Under the pieces are notes generated by a model. The model was not told where the DNA came from. It was given only the letters and a program-made list of their open reading frames with translations, and made no database searches. A stretch of DNA of 64,000 nucleotides from the NCBI GenBank assembly GCA_023404345.1, contig JAEYCB010000042.1, forward strand, positions 50,606-114,605, given 5' to 3'. Position numbers and translations under genes: made by a program. The stretch comes from Bacillota bacterium (GTDB taxonomy: Bacteria > Bacillota > Clostridia > Christensenellales > Aristaeellaceae). Below, in pieces: positions 9,277 to 18,434 of this stretch. Positions within the stretch are counted from its first letter, which is position 1; the number at the start of each line of letters is the position of its first letter.

Positions 9277-10959
9277 TTAGCGGCCGAACTGGCAGTCGTT
9301 GTTGCCGGACTCGGTGGTCCACATCTCCAGGAAGTTGATGGGATCGTTGAAGTCGGCCAGCCAACCATTGCGGGCGATGTCGTAGTTGCCGTTCTTACGG
9401 TCGTTGAGGAACACGTTCCATTCGCAGGTACGGATGGTCATGTTGATACCGACCATAGCCAAATCCTGCTGGATGCACTCGGCGATACCCACGTTGCCGC
9501 TGCCCTCATTAACGAGGTACTCGAAGCTGATGGGGGTGGAAGCGGAGAGCATGTTGTTGGCGTCGAACTCAAAGCCAGCGCTCTTGAGCAGCTCGATGGC
9601 GCCTTCCACATCGACCTCGGTGCTGAAGTAGCCGGTCTCGACGGGATAGGTGTAAGCATCGTCGTCCGTGCGGAACTCGCCGCCATGGCCGTCCGCCATA
9701 CCAGCGGGCACGAAGGTGTTCGCAGGCTTCTGACCGGTCTGGCCGATGGTGTCGATGATGTACTGACGGTCCACCAGCATCGCGAAGGCGCGGCGCATGG
9801 CGTTGGCCTGCTCCACGGTCTTGCCGTCGAACAGCGAGCTCTTCACGTTGAAGCTCACATAGTAGGTGCCCAGGGTATCCACCACGTAGAACTCGGGATC
9901 GACGCCATTGAGGGAAGCGATCTGATCGGTGGGCACGCTGTCGATGAAGTCCAGGTCGCCGGCCTGATAGGCGGCGTAGATGGCGGTGTCATCGGCGGAG
10001 AGCATGAGCTCGATGCGCTCGATCTTCACGTTCTCAGCATTCCAGTAATTGGGGTTCTTCTCGTACACCATGGACTCGTTGTGCTTCCACTCGGTCAGCA
10101 CGTACGCGCCGGAAGAGACGAAGCCGGCCTCGGTGGCCCAGGCATTGGGGTTAAGGATATTGCCATCCGCATCCAGATAGCCCTCAGCGCTTTCAACCTC
10201 GGACTGCTTCACCGGGAAGAAGGTGGGGAAGGCGCACAGGTCCAGCATGTAGGCGCAGGGCGCGGCCATCTCAACGGTGAAGGTCTTGCCATCCTCGGAA
10301 GCGCTCACAGCCAGATCGTCCGGATAGCCCTTGATGCCGTTGAACATGTAGCTGTAGTCAGCGGCGGTGGCGGTAGAAGCGGCACGCTTCCAGCTCCACT
10401 CGAAGTCCTTGGCAGTCAGGTCGCTGCCGTCGGACCACTTCAGGCCGTCACGCAGGGTGAAGGTGTATACCAGGCCGTCATCGCTCACGGTGTAACCGGT
10501 AGCGAAGTCAGGAACCAACTGACCCTCGGCGTCATAGGTGTAGAGGCCGCCGAAGGAGTTCACAGCCAGAGAGGCGCCGTCCACCGTGCTGTTGAGCGCG
10601 GGGTCCAGCTTGTCCGGCTCGGAAGCCAGGTTCACGCGCAGGGTGGTGTCATCGCCCTTGTCGGCATACATGAAGAACTTGTAGCCGAACAGGTTGCTGT
10701 ACACGTTGGTCACAGCGGAGTCCAGCATGTACAGATCGTTGTAGTAGTAGATCGGCAGGATGGCGCCGGTCTCCATCAGCATGTCCTCAGCCTCATGCAT
10801 GAGGGCTTCGCGGGCAACCACATCGGTGGTAGCCTTGATCTCCGCGATCAGCTCATCGTAATGAGTCCAATCGGGTTCGGAGCCTTCATCCGCGAGCGCG
10901 GGGGCCATGCAGGCGACGAGCATCATCATCACGAGCAGGGCAGAAAGCAACTTTTTCAT
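9277..10959 (-). CDS. Oligopeptide-type ABC binding protein, apparently circularly permuted
   Basis: Extracytoplasmic peptide-binding protein (SBP family 5), 560 residues, last gene of the opp operon. After a signal peptide (1-23, with a possible lipobox LVAC ending at Cys17), residues 29-99 look like the normal C-terminal end of an OppA protein: HYDELIAEIK, an acidic helix AEDMLMETGAILPIYYYNDL, then FGYKFFMYA. The usual mature N-terminus (TTLRVNLASEPDKLDP) begins only at about 105, and the body ends abruptly at NFLEMWTTESGNNDCQFGR, exactly where the missing C-terminal segment would be expected. The order is thus C-segment, N-domain, body. The frame is open throughout. The start ATG 10959 follows AGGAGG by 11 bases. 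Confidence 0.85.
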   Translation of the reverse strand: MKKLLSALLVMMMLVACMAPALADEGSEPDWTHYDELIAEIKATTDVVAREALMHEAEDMLMETGAILPIYYYNDLYMLDSAVTNVYSNLFGYKFFMYADKGDDTTLRVNLASEPDKLDPALNSTVDGASLAVNSFGGLYTYDAEGQLVPDFATGYTVSDDGLVYTFTLRDGLKWSDGSDLTAKDFEWSWKRAASTATAADYSYMFNGIKGYPDDLAVSASEDGKTFTVEMAAPCAYMLDLCAFPTFFPVKQSEVESAEGYLDADGNILNPNAWATEAGFVSSGAYVLTEWKHNESMVYEKNPNYWNAENVKIERIELMLSADDTAIYAAYQAGDLDFIDSVPTDQIASLNGVDPEFYVVDTLGTYYVSFNVKSSLFDGKTVEQANAMRRAFAMLVDRQYIIDTIGQTGQKPANTFVPAGMADGHGGEFRTDDDAYTYPVETGYFSTEVDVEGAIELLKSAGFEFDANNMLSASTPISFEYLVNEGSGNVGIAECIQQDLAMVGINMTIRTCEWNVFLNDRKNGNYDIARNGWLADFNDPINFLEMWTTESGNNDCQFGR

Positions 10960-10990
10960 GTTTCAATGATCCTCCTGTTTTTATTTCCAA

Positions 10991-11011
10991 AGACGGCTTT
11001 TACCGTCCTCA
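10991..11011 (-). terminator. Weak hairpin between oppF and the binding-protein gene
   Basis: Read on the minus strand, GGACGG and CCGTCT flank a short A-rich loop and are followed by TTT. It is weak, so probably a partial terminator or mRNA-stability hairpin before the binding-protein gene. Confidence 0.4.
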
Positions 11012-11014
11012 GAG

Positions 11015-11976
11015 TCAATAGTGAGGGTTCCAGCACGCAATGCTGTGTCCGGGCTCGGTTTCAGCCAGCGGCGGGCATTCCTTGGCGCACTTGTCAGTAG
11101 CGTAGCGGCAGCGGGTGCGGAATGGGCAGCCCGTGGGCATATGCAGCGGGCTGGGCACATCGCCCTCCAGCGGAATGCGGTGACGGGTGCGGGCCGTGTC
11201 GGGGTCCGGAATGGGGATGGCCGAAATCAGCGACTGGGTGTAGGGATGCTGCGGATGGTCGATCACATCCTCGGAGGTGCCCACCTCCACAATCCGGCCC
11301 AGGTACATCACCGCGATGCGGTGGCTGATATGCTGCACCACCAACAGGTCGTGCGCGATGAACAGATAGGCGATGCCCAGTTTCTTTTGCAGATCCTCAA
11401 AGGTATTGATGATCTGCGCCTGAATGGACACGTCCAGCGCACTGACAGGCTCATCGCAGATGATGAAGCGGGGATTCACCGCCAGGGCGCGCGCAATGCC
11501 GATGCGCTGGCGCTGGCCGCCGGAAAACTCATGCGCATAGCGGCGCGCGTGATCGCTGTTGAGGCCCACCAAAGTCAGCAGCTCGGCGATCTTTTCATCT
11601 CGCTCTTTCTTGTTTTTATACAGATGGTGAATATCCAGCGGCTCACCCACGATATCTGCCACAGTCATACGCGGGTTCAGCGAGGAATACGGGTCCTGGA
11701 AAACGATCTGGATATCCTTGCGGTACTGGCCAATATTGGCCGGGGTAAGCGGCGTACCGTTGTAAATCACCTCGCCGGAGGTGGGTTTATAAAGATGCAG
11801 AATGGTGCGGCCCACGGTGGTCTTGCCGCAGCCGGATTCTCCTACCAGGCCAAGCGTTTCACCCGGACGGATGGCAAAGCTTACGCCATCTACCGCCTTG
11901 AGGGGAATGGTGCCAAACCAGCCGCTGCGCACGGGAAAATGCTGCTTAAGGTCGCGCACCTCCAGAATATACTCAC

Positions 11977-11980
<4 letters not shown>
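11015..11980 (-). CDS. oppF: Peptide ABC transporter ATPase (OppF/DppF type)
   Basis: Second ATPase of the peptide importer, 321 residues, cytoplasmic face of the membrane. Walker [10 protein letters not shown] (about 48-56), signature [15 protein letters not shown], Walker [13 protein letters not shown] and the H-loop IAHDL are all present. The C-terminal oligopeptide/dipeptide extension has CPFRTRCRY followed by further cysteines, the usual Fe-S-type cluster motif of this subfamily. Its ATGA start overlaps the oppD stop. It pairs with OppD to power OppBC. Confidence 0.95.
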
Positions 11981-12984
<1,004 letters not shown>

Positions 12985-12991
12985 TCGTTCA

Positions 12992-14071
12992 TTACCTCCT
13001 CAGCTTGGGGTCGAAGGCGTCGCGCAGGCCGTCGCCCAGCAGGTTGAAGCTCAGCACGATCAGGCAGATGCTAAGCGCCGGGAAAAGCATTTTCCACGGA
13101 TAGTTCTGCATGCCGCCGCGCGCCGCGTTGGCCAGGGAGCCCAGGGAGGGCATGGGCGCCTGCACGCCCAGTCCGATAAAGCTCAAAAAGCTCTCGGTAA
13201 AGATGGCCGACGGGATCTGTAATGCAACGGATATGAAGATGACGCTGATGCAGTTGGGTAAAATATGCTTGCGGATGATGCGGCCTGGCTTGGCGCCCAG
13301 GGCGCGGGCCGCCAGGACATATTCATTGGTCTTGATGGAGAGAATCTGGCCGCGGACCAGACGCGCCATGCTCACCCAGTACAGAAGGCCGAACACGACA
13401 AAGAGGCTGAGCATGTTGGTGCCCACCTGCGCAAGAATCGTGCCCTTAAGGGCGTTGCCCAGCACCTGGTTTAGAACCACGGAGAGCAAAATCACCATCA
13501 GCGTATCCGGCAGGGAGTAAATAATATCCACGATACGCATCATGATCAGGTCCACCTTACCGCCGCAGTAGCCGGAAATGGAGCCGTACAGCAGGCCGAT
13601 CACCAGCACGATCAGGCTGGCAAACAGGCCCACCAGCAGCGACACACGCGCACCATATACCACGCGGATAAAGTAGTCGCGGCACAACTCGTCAGTGCCA
13701 AAGATATGCGGAAAGATCTCCTGCCCTTCCTCGATAGCCTTGAGCTCATTTTCGGAATACTGGAAGGGCGCCAGGTTCTTGGCCGTCTTGTCGCGCTTGC
13801 CGTTTACCTCGATCATCTGCGAATAGGAATAGGGATAAACCGAGGGTACCACCACAATAATCACCAGCAGCACCGCCAGCACAATCAGGCTGGCCACGGC
13901 AAGCGGGTTTTTGAACAGCTTGCGCATACCGTCGCGGAAAAAGGTGGTGGATTCCCGCATGGTTTCATGCTGCTGCTTTTCCTCGTCCGTAGCAGGAGAA
14001 AACTTATTCAGATCAATTTGCAGGCTCAAGAGATTTTTCTTGGGCAGCTGGTCTTCTTTAAATTCACGCAT
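12992..14071 (-). CDS. oppC: Peptide ABC transporter permease (OppC/DppC type)
   Basis: Membrane subunit of the peptide importer, 359 residues. A long cytosolic N-terminus precedes the first helix (PLAVASLIVLAVLLVIIVVV); the BPD_transp_1 domain has the EAA loop YVLAARALGAKPGRIIRKHI, which contacts the ATPases. Two ATGs are near the ribosome site: GAGGAGG abuts the first with no spacing, so MREFKEDQ at 14071, nine bases downstream, is the better start. It lies between oppB and oppD. Confidence 0.94.
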   Translation of the reverse strand: MREFKEDQLPKKNLLSLQIDLNKFSPATDEEKQQHETMRESTTFFRDGMRKLFKNPLAVASLIVLAVLLVIIVVVPSVYPYSYSQMIEVNGKRDKTAKNLAPFQYSENELKAIEEGQEIFPHIFGTDELCRDYFIRVVYGARVSLLVGLFASLIVLVIGLLYGSISGYCGGKVDLIMMRIVDIIYSLPDTLMVILLSVVLNQVLGNALKGTILAQVGTNMLSLFVVFGLLYWVSMARLVRGQILSIKTNEYVLAARALGAKPGRIIRKHILPNCISVIFISVALQIPSAIFTESFLSFIGLGVQAPMPSLGSLANAARGGMQNYPWKMLFPALSICLIVLSFNLLGDGLRDAFDPKLRR

Positions 14072-14085
14072 TCGCGCCATCCTCC

Positions 14086-14997
14086 TCAATCAAGCTTGAT
14101 ACGCGGGTCAACCACCTTGTAGATCAGGTCGCTGAGAAGCGTGGCAACCACCATGAGCACCGCCAGGAAGATAGTGACGGCCATGATCATGGGATAGTCC
14201 TGATTATTGATGGAGCTGACGAATTTGGTGCCAAGCCCGCCAACGGTGAACACCGTTTCCACCACCATGCTGCCGGTCAGGATGTAGGCGGTCATGGGGC
14301 CCATGTAGGTGATCACCGGAATCAGCGCATTGCGCAGCGCATGCTTAAAGATAACCAGCCATTCGTGCACGCCCTTGGCGCGAGCGGTGCGGATGTAGTC
14401 CTGTCCAAGCACATCCAGCATGCTGGACTTGGTCAGGCGCGTGATATAGGCCATGGGATACAGCGCCAGCGCAATCACCGGCAGTACATAGTTGGGATTG
14501 GTAGGCGACCATACGCCGATCCACTGCAACTGCAGGCAGAATACCAGCAGCAAAATCGTGGCCAGAATGAAGCTGGGCACCGACACAAACAGCGTAGTCA
14601 CAAAGATGATCACGCGGTCAGGCCAGCGGCCGCGGCACAGCGCCGCTACAGATCCAAGCACCAGCCCGATAACCAGCGCCAGAATCGCCGCCATGCCGCC
14701 AAGCGTGGCGGATACCGAGAAAGATTCGGAAATCACGTCGGAAATCTCACGCCCTGTCTTAAGCGATATGCCAAAATCGCCGTGCGCCAGATTGTTCAGA
14801 TAGATCAGGAACTGTTCCCCCACGGGTTTATCCAGGTGAAAGCGCTGCATCAGCATGGCTTCCACGGCGGGGTCCTTGGCCTTTTCACTGGCAAACGGGC
14901 CGCCAGGGATAGCGTTCATGGCAAAGAACGTGATGGCCGCAATGATGAATACGGTTAGGATTGCAAGCAATACGCGCTTGACGATGTATTTGAGCAT
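14086..14997 (-). CDS. oppB: Peptide ABC transporter permease (OppB/DppB type)
   Basis: First gene of the opp operon, 303 residues, six membrane helices. The N-terminus MLKYIVKRVLLAILTVFI and the later DYIRTARAKGVHEWLVIFKH (EAA loop) are typical of DppB/OppB. The start ATG 14997 follows GGAGGG by about ten bases. An in-frame extension up to about 15180 lacks a family match and overlaps leader DNA, so it was not used. The promoter is about 300 bases upstream (15292-15321). Confidence 0.93.
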   Translation of the reverse strand: MLKYIVKRVLLAILTVFIIAAITFFAMNAIPGGPFASEKAKDPAVEAMLMQRFHLDKPVGEQFLIYLNNLAHGDFGISLKTGREISDVISESFSVSATLGGMAAILALVIGLVLGSVAALCRGRWPDRVIIFVTTLFVSVPSFILATILLLVFCLQLQWIGVWSPTNPNYVLPVIALALYPMAYITRLTKSSMLDVLGQDYIRTARAKGVHEWLVIFKHALRNALIPVITYMGPMTAYILTGSMVVETVFTVGGLGTKFVSSINNQDYPMIMAVTIFLAVLMVVATLLSDLIYKVVDPRIKLD

Positions 14998-15361
14998 CCC
15001 GATGAGTCCCTCCCGATGGCGCGCTGCAAAGCCTTGCGCGCCGTAAAGTTCAGTTTGTTCCCGCATAGAGCGAAAACCAAGCCGCACGGTCTGGGACCGC
15101 GCGGCAGCATTGTACACAGGACGCTTTGAGGGCAGTATGCAAAAGTAGACTTTCAAATACCGGCTTTTTCCTGCCGGCATTCCCTGCCGATTACCCTCCC
15201 GGCGTCCTTCTCCTCACCGGCCCTCGCCATCGAAAATCCATACAGATCAACCCAAACGTCCCTTTCCACAAAAAATACAATACACGTTGTTACTATAACA
15301 CATTCAAACCGCAAAAGTCTACTTAAAAAAACACCTATTTGCACGGAAAATAGATAATTTA
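14998..15361 (-). other. Leader and promoter region of the opp operon
   Basis: About 360 bases without a gene. It holds the opp promoter and two copies of a 10-base box (AAGTAGACTT at 15143-15152 and its reverse complement at 15315-15324); the second overlaps the -35. The AT-rich stretch 15270-15361 contrasts with the surrounding genes. Nothing else is recognised. Confidence 0.5.
15292..15321 (-). promoter_or_regulatory. oppB: Promoter of the opp operon
   Basis: Read on the minus strand: -35 TAGACT (15316-15321), an 18-base spacer and -10 TATAGT (15292-15297). The -35 is embedded in the box AAGTAGACTT. Confidence 0.5.
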
Positions 15362-15418
15362 TAAAAAAACCAGGAAAGACTTTTGTGCACCTCGTGACGA
15401 AACGCACAGGATCTTTCC
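15362..15418 (-). terminator. Terminator after the ArsC-like gene
   Basis: On the minus strand GGAAAGA (ending 15412-15418) pairs with TCTTTCC (15373-15379), with an inner GTGC/GCAC pairing, followed by seven T (15363-15369). Confidence 0.55.
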
Positions 15419-15450
15419 CAGTTTTCTTTTCTGTTTTTCAGCAAGCAGCG

Positions 15451-15813
15451 TCAGCGCGGCGGCAATTTTTCTTGCTCTACCCAGCGTTTCCATTCCGCCT
15501 CATCCACCCCCAAAGTGACCCGGCTTCCGTTGCGGACGATAGGGCTGACCAAGGCCATGGGGTCGTTCATTAGTTCGGCCAAAATCAGGCTGTCAGTAGA
15601 CATGTGGGCCACAGGACGCTCCAACGCTTTTTTCCCGGAACGGTCAACAAGCGCCTTCGCTCCGGCCACGCCGGCAAAAAGATCCAGCTCCTTTTTTCCC
15701 AGCCGGTGCTTCTTGAGATCCATCAGCTGATAGGGGATGCGGCGCTCCTTGAAAAAGCGCTCCGCCTTGAGCACATCCGGATTTCTGGTGGATACGTAGA
15801 TCTGAATGTTCAC
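15451..15813 (-). CDS. ArsC/Spx-like thioredoxin-fold protein without the catalytic cysteine
   Basis: A 120-residue protein matching the ArsC/YffB family: IQIYVSTRNPDVLKAERFFK at the N-terminus, then PYQLMDLKKHRLGKKEL and a late VSPIVRNGSRVTLG. In true arsenate reductases and Spx a cysteine stands in the first loop; here it reads RNPDV, so no redox cysteine is available and the role is unknown. It starts at GTG 15813 within a GTGA overlap with the dnaI stop, with GGGGAAGGA upstream; an ATG farther upstream is inside dnaI. It is co-translated with dnaI and followed by a terminator. Confidence 0.8.
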   Translation of the reverse strand: MNIQIYVSTRNPDVLKAERFFKERRIPYQLMDLKKHRLGKKELDLFAGVAGAKALVDRSGKKALERPVAHMSTDSLILAELMNDPMALVSPIVRNGSRVTLGVDEAEWKRWVEQEKLPPR

Positions 15814-16808
15814 GCTTCCTTCCCCTTTCGCCTGCGCGCCCGGCGCACGTCGCCGCCCACGAATCCCACACGCAGACACGCTTCTTTATCCAAAAGGCGT
15901 GAGGTCACGCGTTCGGTATAGCGCTCAAGCAGTTCATTCATGCTCAGGTTAGTGCTGAGAATGGTGTGCCGCCCGCTCATCTGCCGCTCATTGAGCAGAT
16001 TAAACAGCTGCGTCACGGTCACGTTGTTCATCAGCGGTTCAGTACCCAGATCGTCAATGAGCAGCAGCTCCGCCTCCATCAGGGGTGCGAGCTTTGTGCC
16101 GTCGTTGTCCATATAGGCCTGCCGCGCCGTTTCAAAGAACCGGTACGCGCTAACATAGGTGGGCAGGTGCCCGTGTTCGGCCACGCGGCGGGCGATGCAC
16201 TGCATAAGGAATGTCTTGCCCAAACCACTCTTGCCCATCAGCAGCAGGTCGCGTACCTCAGTATCGGGAAAGCTGTCAGCATAGCGCAGACAGATATCGC
16301 GGTTGGCCTCCATGACACGCCGCTGGGATACGCCCCGCTCATCCGGCTCGTCGGAAAAGATGGTTTCATCATAGGTTTCAAAGGTGCCCGCACCCGCGCC
16401 CAGCCCGCTTTGCTCCATCAGGCGGCGGTTGAGTTCCTGGCGCATGCAATCGCACATGCGCCGGGAGGGATCATATACATATCCCTCGTCCCGGCAGGTA
16501 GTACAAGTGTAAACGGGCTGCAAAAAATCCGCATCCAAGCCGCCCCGAGCCAGCATCTCCCGGATCTGCTGGTTCCACTGTGCCATACGCGCAGGCAAGC
16601 CGCTGTTGGCCTGCGGATCGCGTCGGGGATTCAGCAGGCTGGAGCGAACGCCCGCCATTACCTCGGCATGACGTTTTTCCAGCAGCTCCCTTAGGCCCTC
16701 GCACCGCTCACAGGCTTCCTCGCGCCGCTGCTCAAACAAACGCAGGTTGTCCTCCCGGCGCCGGGCGTACTCCTGCTCCAGGCGGGCCAAGATCTGCTCT
16801 CGCGTCAT
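15810..16808 (-). CDS. dnaI: DnaI/DnaC-type helicase loader
   Basis: AAA+ ATPase that loads the replicative helicase at origins and restart sites, 332 residues. The N-terminal part contains a zinc-binding region with CTTCRDEGYVYDP and CDC; the AAA+ domain has Walker A GKSGLGKTFLMQ (about 191-202), Walker B LLLIDDLGTEP and sensor STNLSMNEL. Its start ATG 16808 overlaps the dnaD stop by four bases. DnaD-DnaI pairing is the Firmicutes primosome arrangement. Confidence 0.92.
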   Translation of the reverse strand: MTREQILARLEQEYARRREDNLRLFEQRREEACERCEGLRELLEKRHAEVMAGVRSSLLNPRRDPQANSGLPARMAQWNQQIREMLARGGLDADFLQPVYTCTTCRDEGYVYDPSRRMCDCMRQELNRRLMEQSGLGAGAGTFETYDETIFSDEPDERGVSQRRVMEANRDICLRYADSFPDTEVRDLLLMGKSGLGKTFLMQCIARRVAEHGHLPTYVSAYRFFETARQAYMDNDGTKLAPLMEAELLLIDDLGTEPLMNNVTVTQLFNLLNERQMSGRHTILSTNLSMNELLERYTERVTSRLLDKEACLRVGFVGGDVRRARRRKGKEA

Positions 16809-18307
16809 TTCCGGTTCAACTCCTCCAGCTGTTCCTCAGACAGGTCTCCAAACTCATCGGGATCATAGGTTCGCTGTTCATACTGCTGTTCGATCACACG
16901 TTTAGCGGGCGTGACGGGACGCCCTGCGTCCTTCTGTGCGGACTGGAATCGCTCATGCTCGGCGCGCGCCGCTTCCACGGTGAGCGCGCCCGACTTGCGC
17001 CACCCCTCCAGGAGACGGTTCATGTAGAGCATGGGCTTATCTACACCGCGTGAAAATTCTGCCGCCAGGTCTACAAGTTCCTCTGATATGCCCCATTCCG
17101 TCTGCCAGGTTATCAGCAGTTCACGATTGGCCTGCGTACACCCGCCTCGCTGACCGCACAGGTCCATCAGGCTGCGGATACGCCGGTTCAGTGCCCGCAC
17201 CTGCTCCAGATGCGTCTCAATCTCCGCCGCCGTGGTCAGGCCCTTGGCGTTCCAGGCTTCCAGCAGCGCCGCCACGTTGTCCAGCGAGTGCGCCTTGCCG
17301 CTCGCTGCCACCTCGCGGGCTGCCAACAGCGCCGCTTCATGTCCGCCCATGGCTGTCAGTCCCCGATAGAGCCGGCGCATACCCTCGTCCACCACAGCAC
17401 GGCTGATGCCCAACACCTGCAGCAGCTCACGGATGCGCGCAGTTTCCTCCTGTTCGGCCTCAAGCGTGCGCTCGACCGCCTTGCCGGTGGTGGCCTGCCC
17501 GCCGCTGCGGCTGCGGATGCCTTCCAATACTTTATCCAGATAGCCGAAGGTGGGCGATCCCTTGGTGGTTTCGCGGCAGGCGGTCTCGACGGCCTTGGGT
17601 TCAAAGCCCCATTGCTCCGTCCATTTCAGGTACAGGTCCACCTCGTCCATGGAGGGGCTGCGACGCATCCCCAGGCGGCTGAGCACCCGGCGCGCCCCCT
17701 TCATGGCTGCCTCGGACCGCTGGAACACAGCCTCTGCCTCCTCGATGGAGGAGATGTGTTCCTGTGCAAGTTCCGCCGCCAACTTCTGAGCAGCCTTGAA
17801 ACTGAAATTGATCCCCCGTGTGGCGATCATGTGCTGAATGAGCATAAGCACCACCTCGGCGGGCAATTTGAGCTGTTCCACCCATTCATAAGCCAGCACG
17901 GTTTCGCCGCCATGGAGCTTGCGCCGGTCGCCGAAGGCGGCGTATACCGCCTGGGCAAAGGCCTCGTAAGCCTCGTCGCGCGGGGCCTCCCGGCGCTTGA
18001 GCATGGCCTGCTGCACGTTCAAAAAGCGGTAGACGGGCGGCGTGTCCTTCACACGCTCCACCAGGCGGCAGCGCTCCCAATAGCGCATGGCGCATTCCAC
18101 TTCGTCGCGGGACAGCGCCAGCGAGCGGGCCACATCATCCAGAAGGTCGCTCTCCTCCTGTGCACCGCCATGCGCGCACATCAGGCCATAGAGATATACC
18201 TTGACATGACTGTCGGGCGCGGCGGGCATGTATTCGCAAAAAAAGGCGTTGGGCACCGCCGTGGCGTCCCACAGCAGGCCGCCGCGCTCGGCTTCAAAGG
18301 TTGGCAT
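16805..18307 (-). CDS. dnaD: DnaD/DnaB-like primosomal protein with two DnaD domains
   Basis: DNA-remodelling initiation protein acting before helicase loading, 500 residues. The N-terminal winged-helix region (LYGLMCAHGGAQEE, LALSRDEVECAMRYWER) is followed by two DnaB_2/DnaD C-terminal repeats, each ending in the YxxxLxxx motif: YLDKVLEGIRSRSG at about 260 and YMNRLLEGWRKSG at about 430. Two repeats make it longer than B. subtilis DnaD (232 residues) and closer to DnaB in layout. It is first in a three-gene coupled operon with dnaI and the ArsC-like gene. Confidence 0.85.
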   Translation of the reverse strand: MPTFEAERGGLLWDATAVPNAFFCEYMPAAPDSHVKVYLYGLMCAHGGAQEESDLLDDVARSLALSRDEVECAMRYWERCRLVERVKDTPPVYRFLNVQQAMLKRREAPRDEAYEAFAQAVYAAFGDRRKLHGGETVLAYEWVEQLKLPAEVVLMLIQHMIATRGINFSFKAAQKLAAELAQEHISSIEEAEAVFQRSEAAMKGARRVLSRLGMRRSPSMDEVDLYLKWTEQWGFEPKAVETACRETTKGSPTFGYLDKVLEGIRSRSGGQATTGKAVERTLEAEQEETARIRELLQVLGISRAVVDEGMRRLYRGLTAMGGHEAALLAAREVAASGKAHSLDNVAALLEAWNAKGLTTAAEIETHLEQVRALNRRIRSLMDLCGQRGGCTQANRELLITWQTEWGISEELVDLAAEFSRGVDKPMLYMNRLLEGWRKSGALTVEAARAEHERFQSAQKDAGRPVTPAKRVIEQQYEQRTYDPDEFGDLSEEQLEELNRK

Positions 18308-18342
18308 GCTGGCATTCCGGCTCCTTTCGCAAAGGTAGGTTC

Positions 18343-18351
18343 AGTATACCA
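18343..18351 (-). promoter_or_regulatory. Extended -10 promoter of the dnaD operon
   Basis: TGGTATACT on the minus strand, about 36 bases before the start codon; no clear -35, as is usual for extended -10 promoters. Confidence 0.45.
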
Positions 18352-18377
18352 CATTTTTGGCCCGCGCGGAAGCGCGC

Positions 18378-18411
18378 AAAAAAGGGCCGCCCGGCGAAAT
18401 ACCGGTCGGCC
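18378..18411 (-). terminator. Terminator of the iron-type ABC operon
   Basis: GGCCGACCGG and CCGGGCGGCC form a 10-bp stem (one mismatch) followed by CTTTTTT on the minus strand. Confidence 0.8.
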
Positions 18412-18434
18412 TCTCCCGCGATTCTCCACGCGCT

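Noticed and set aside
9268..11100. A 610-codon open frame on the plus strand opposite the peptide-binding gene
   Set aside because: Low-complexity Gly/Val/His-rich translation with no family match or ribosome site; it mirrors the codon bias of the real gene on the other strand. The same holds for 55639-57432 and 52748-54283.
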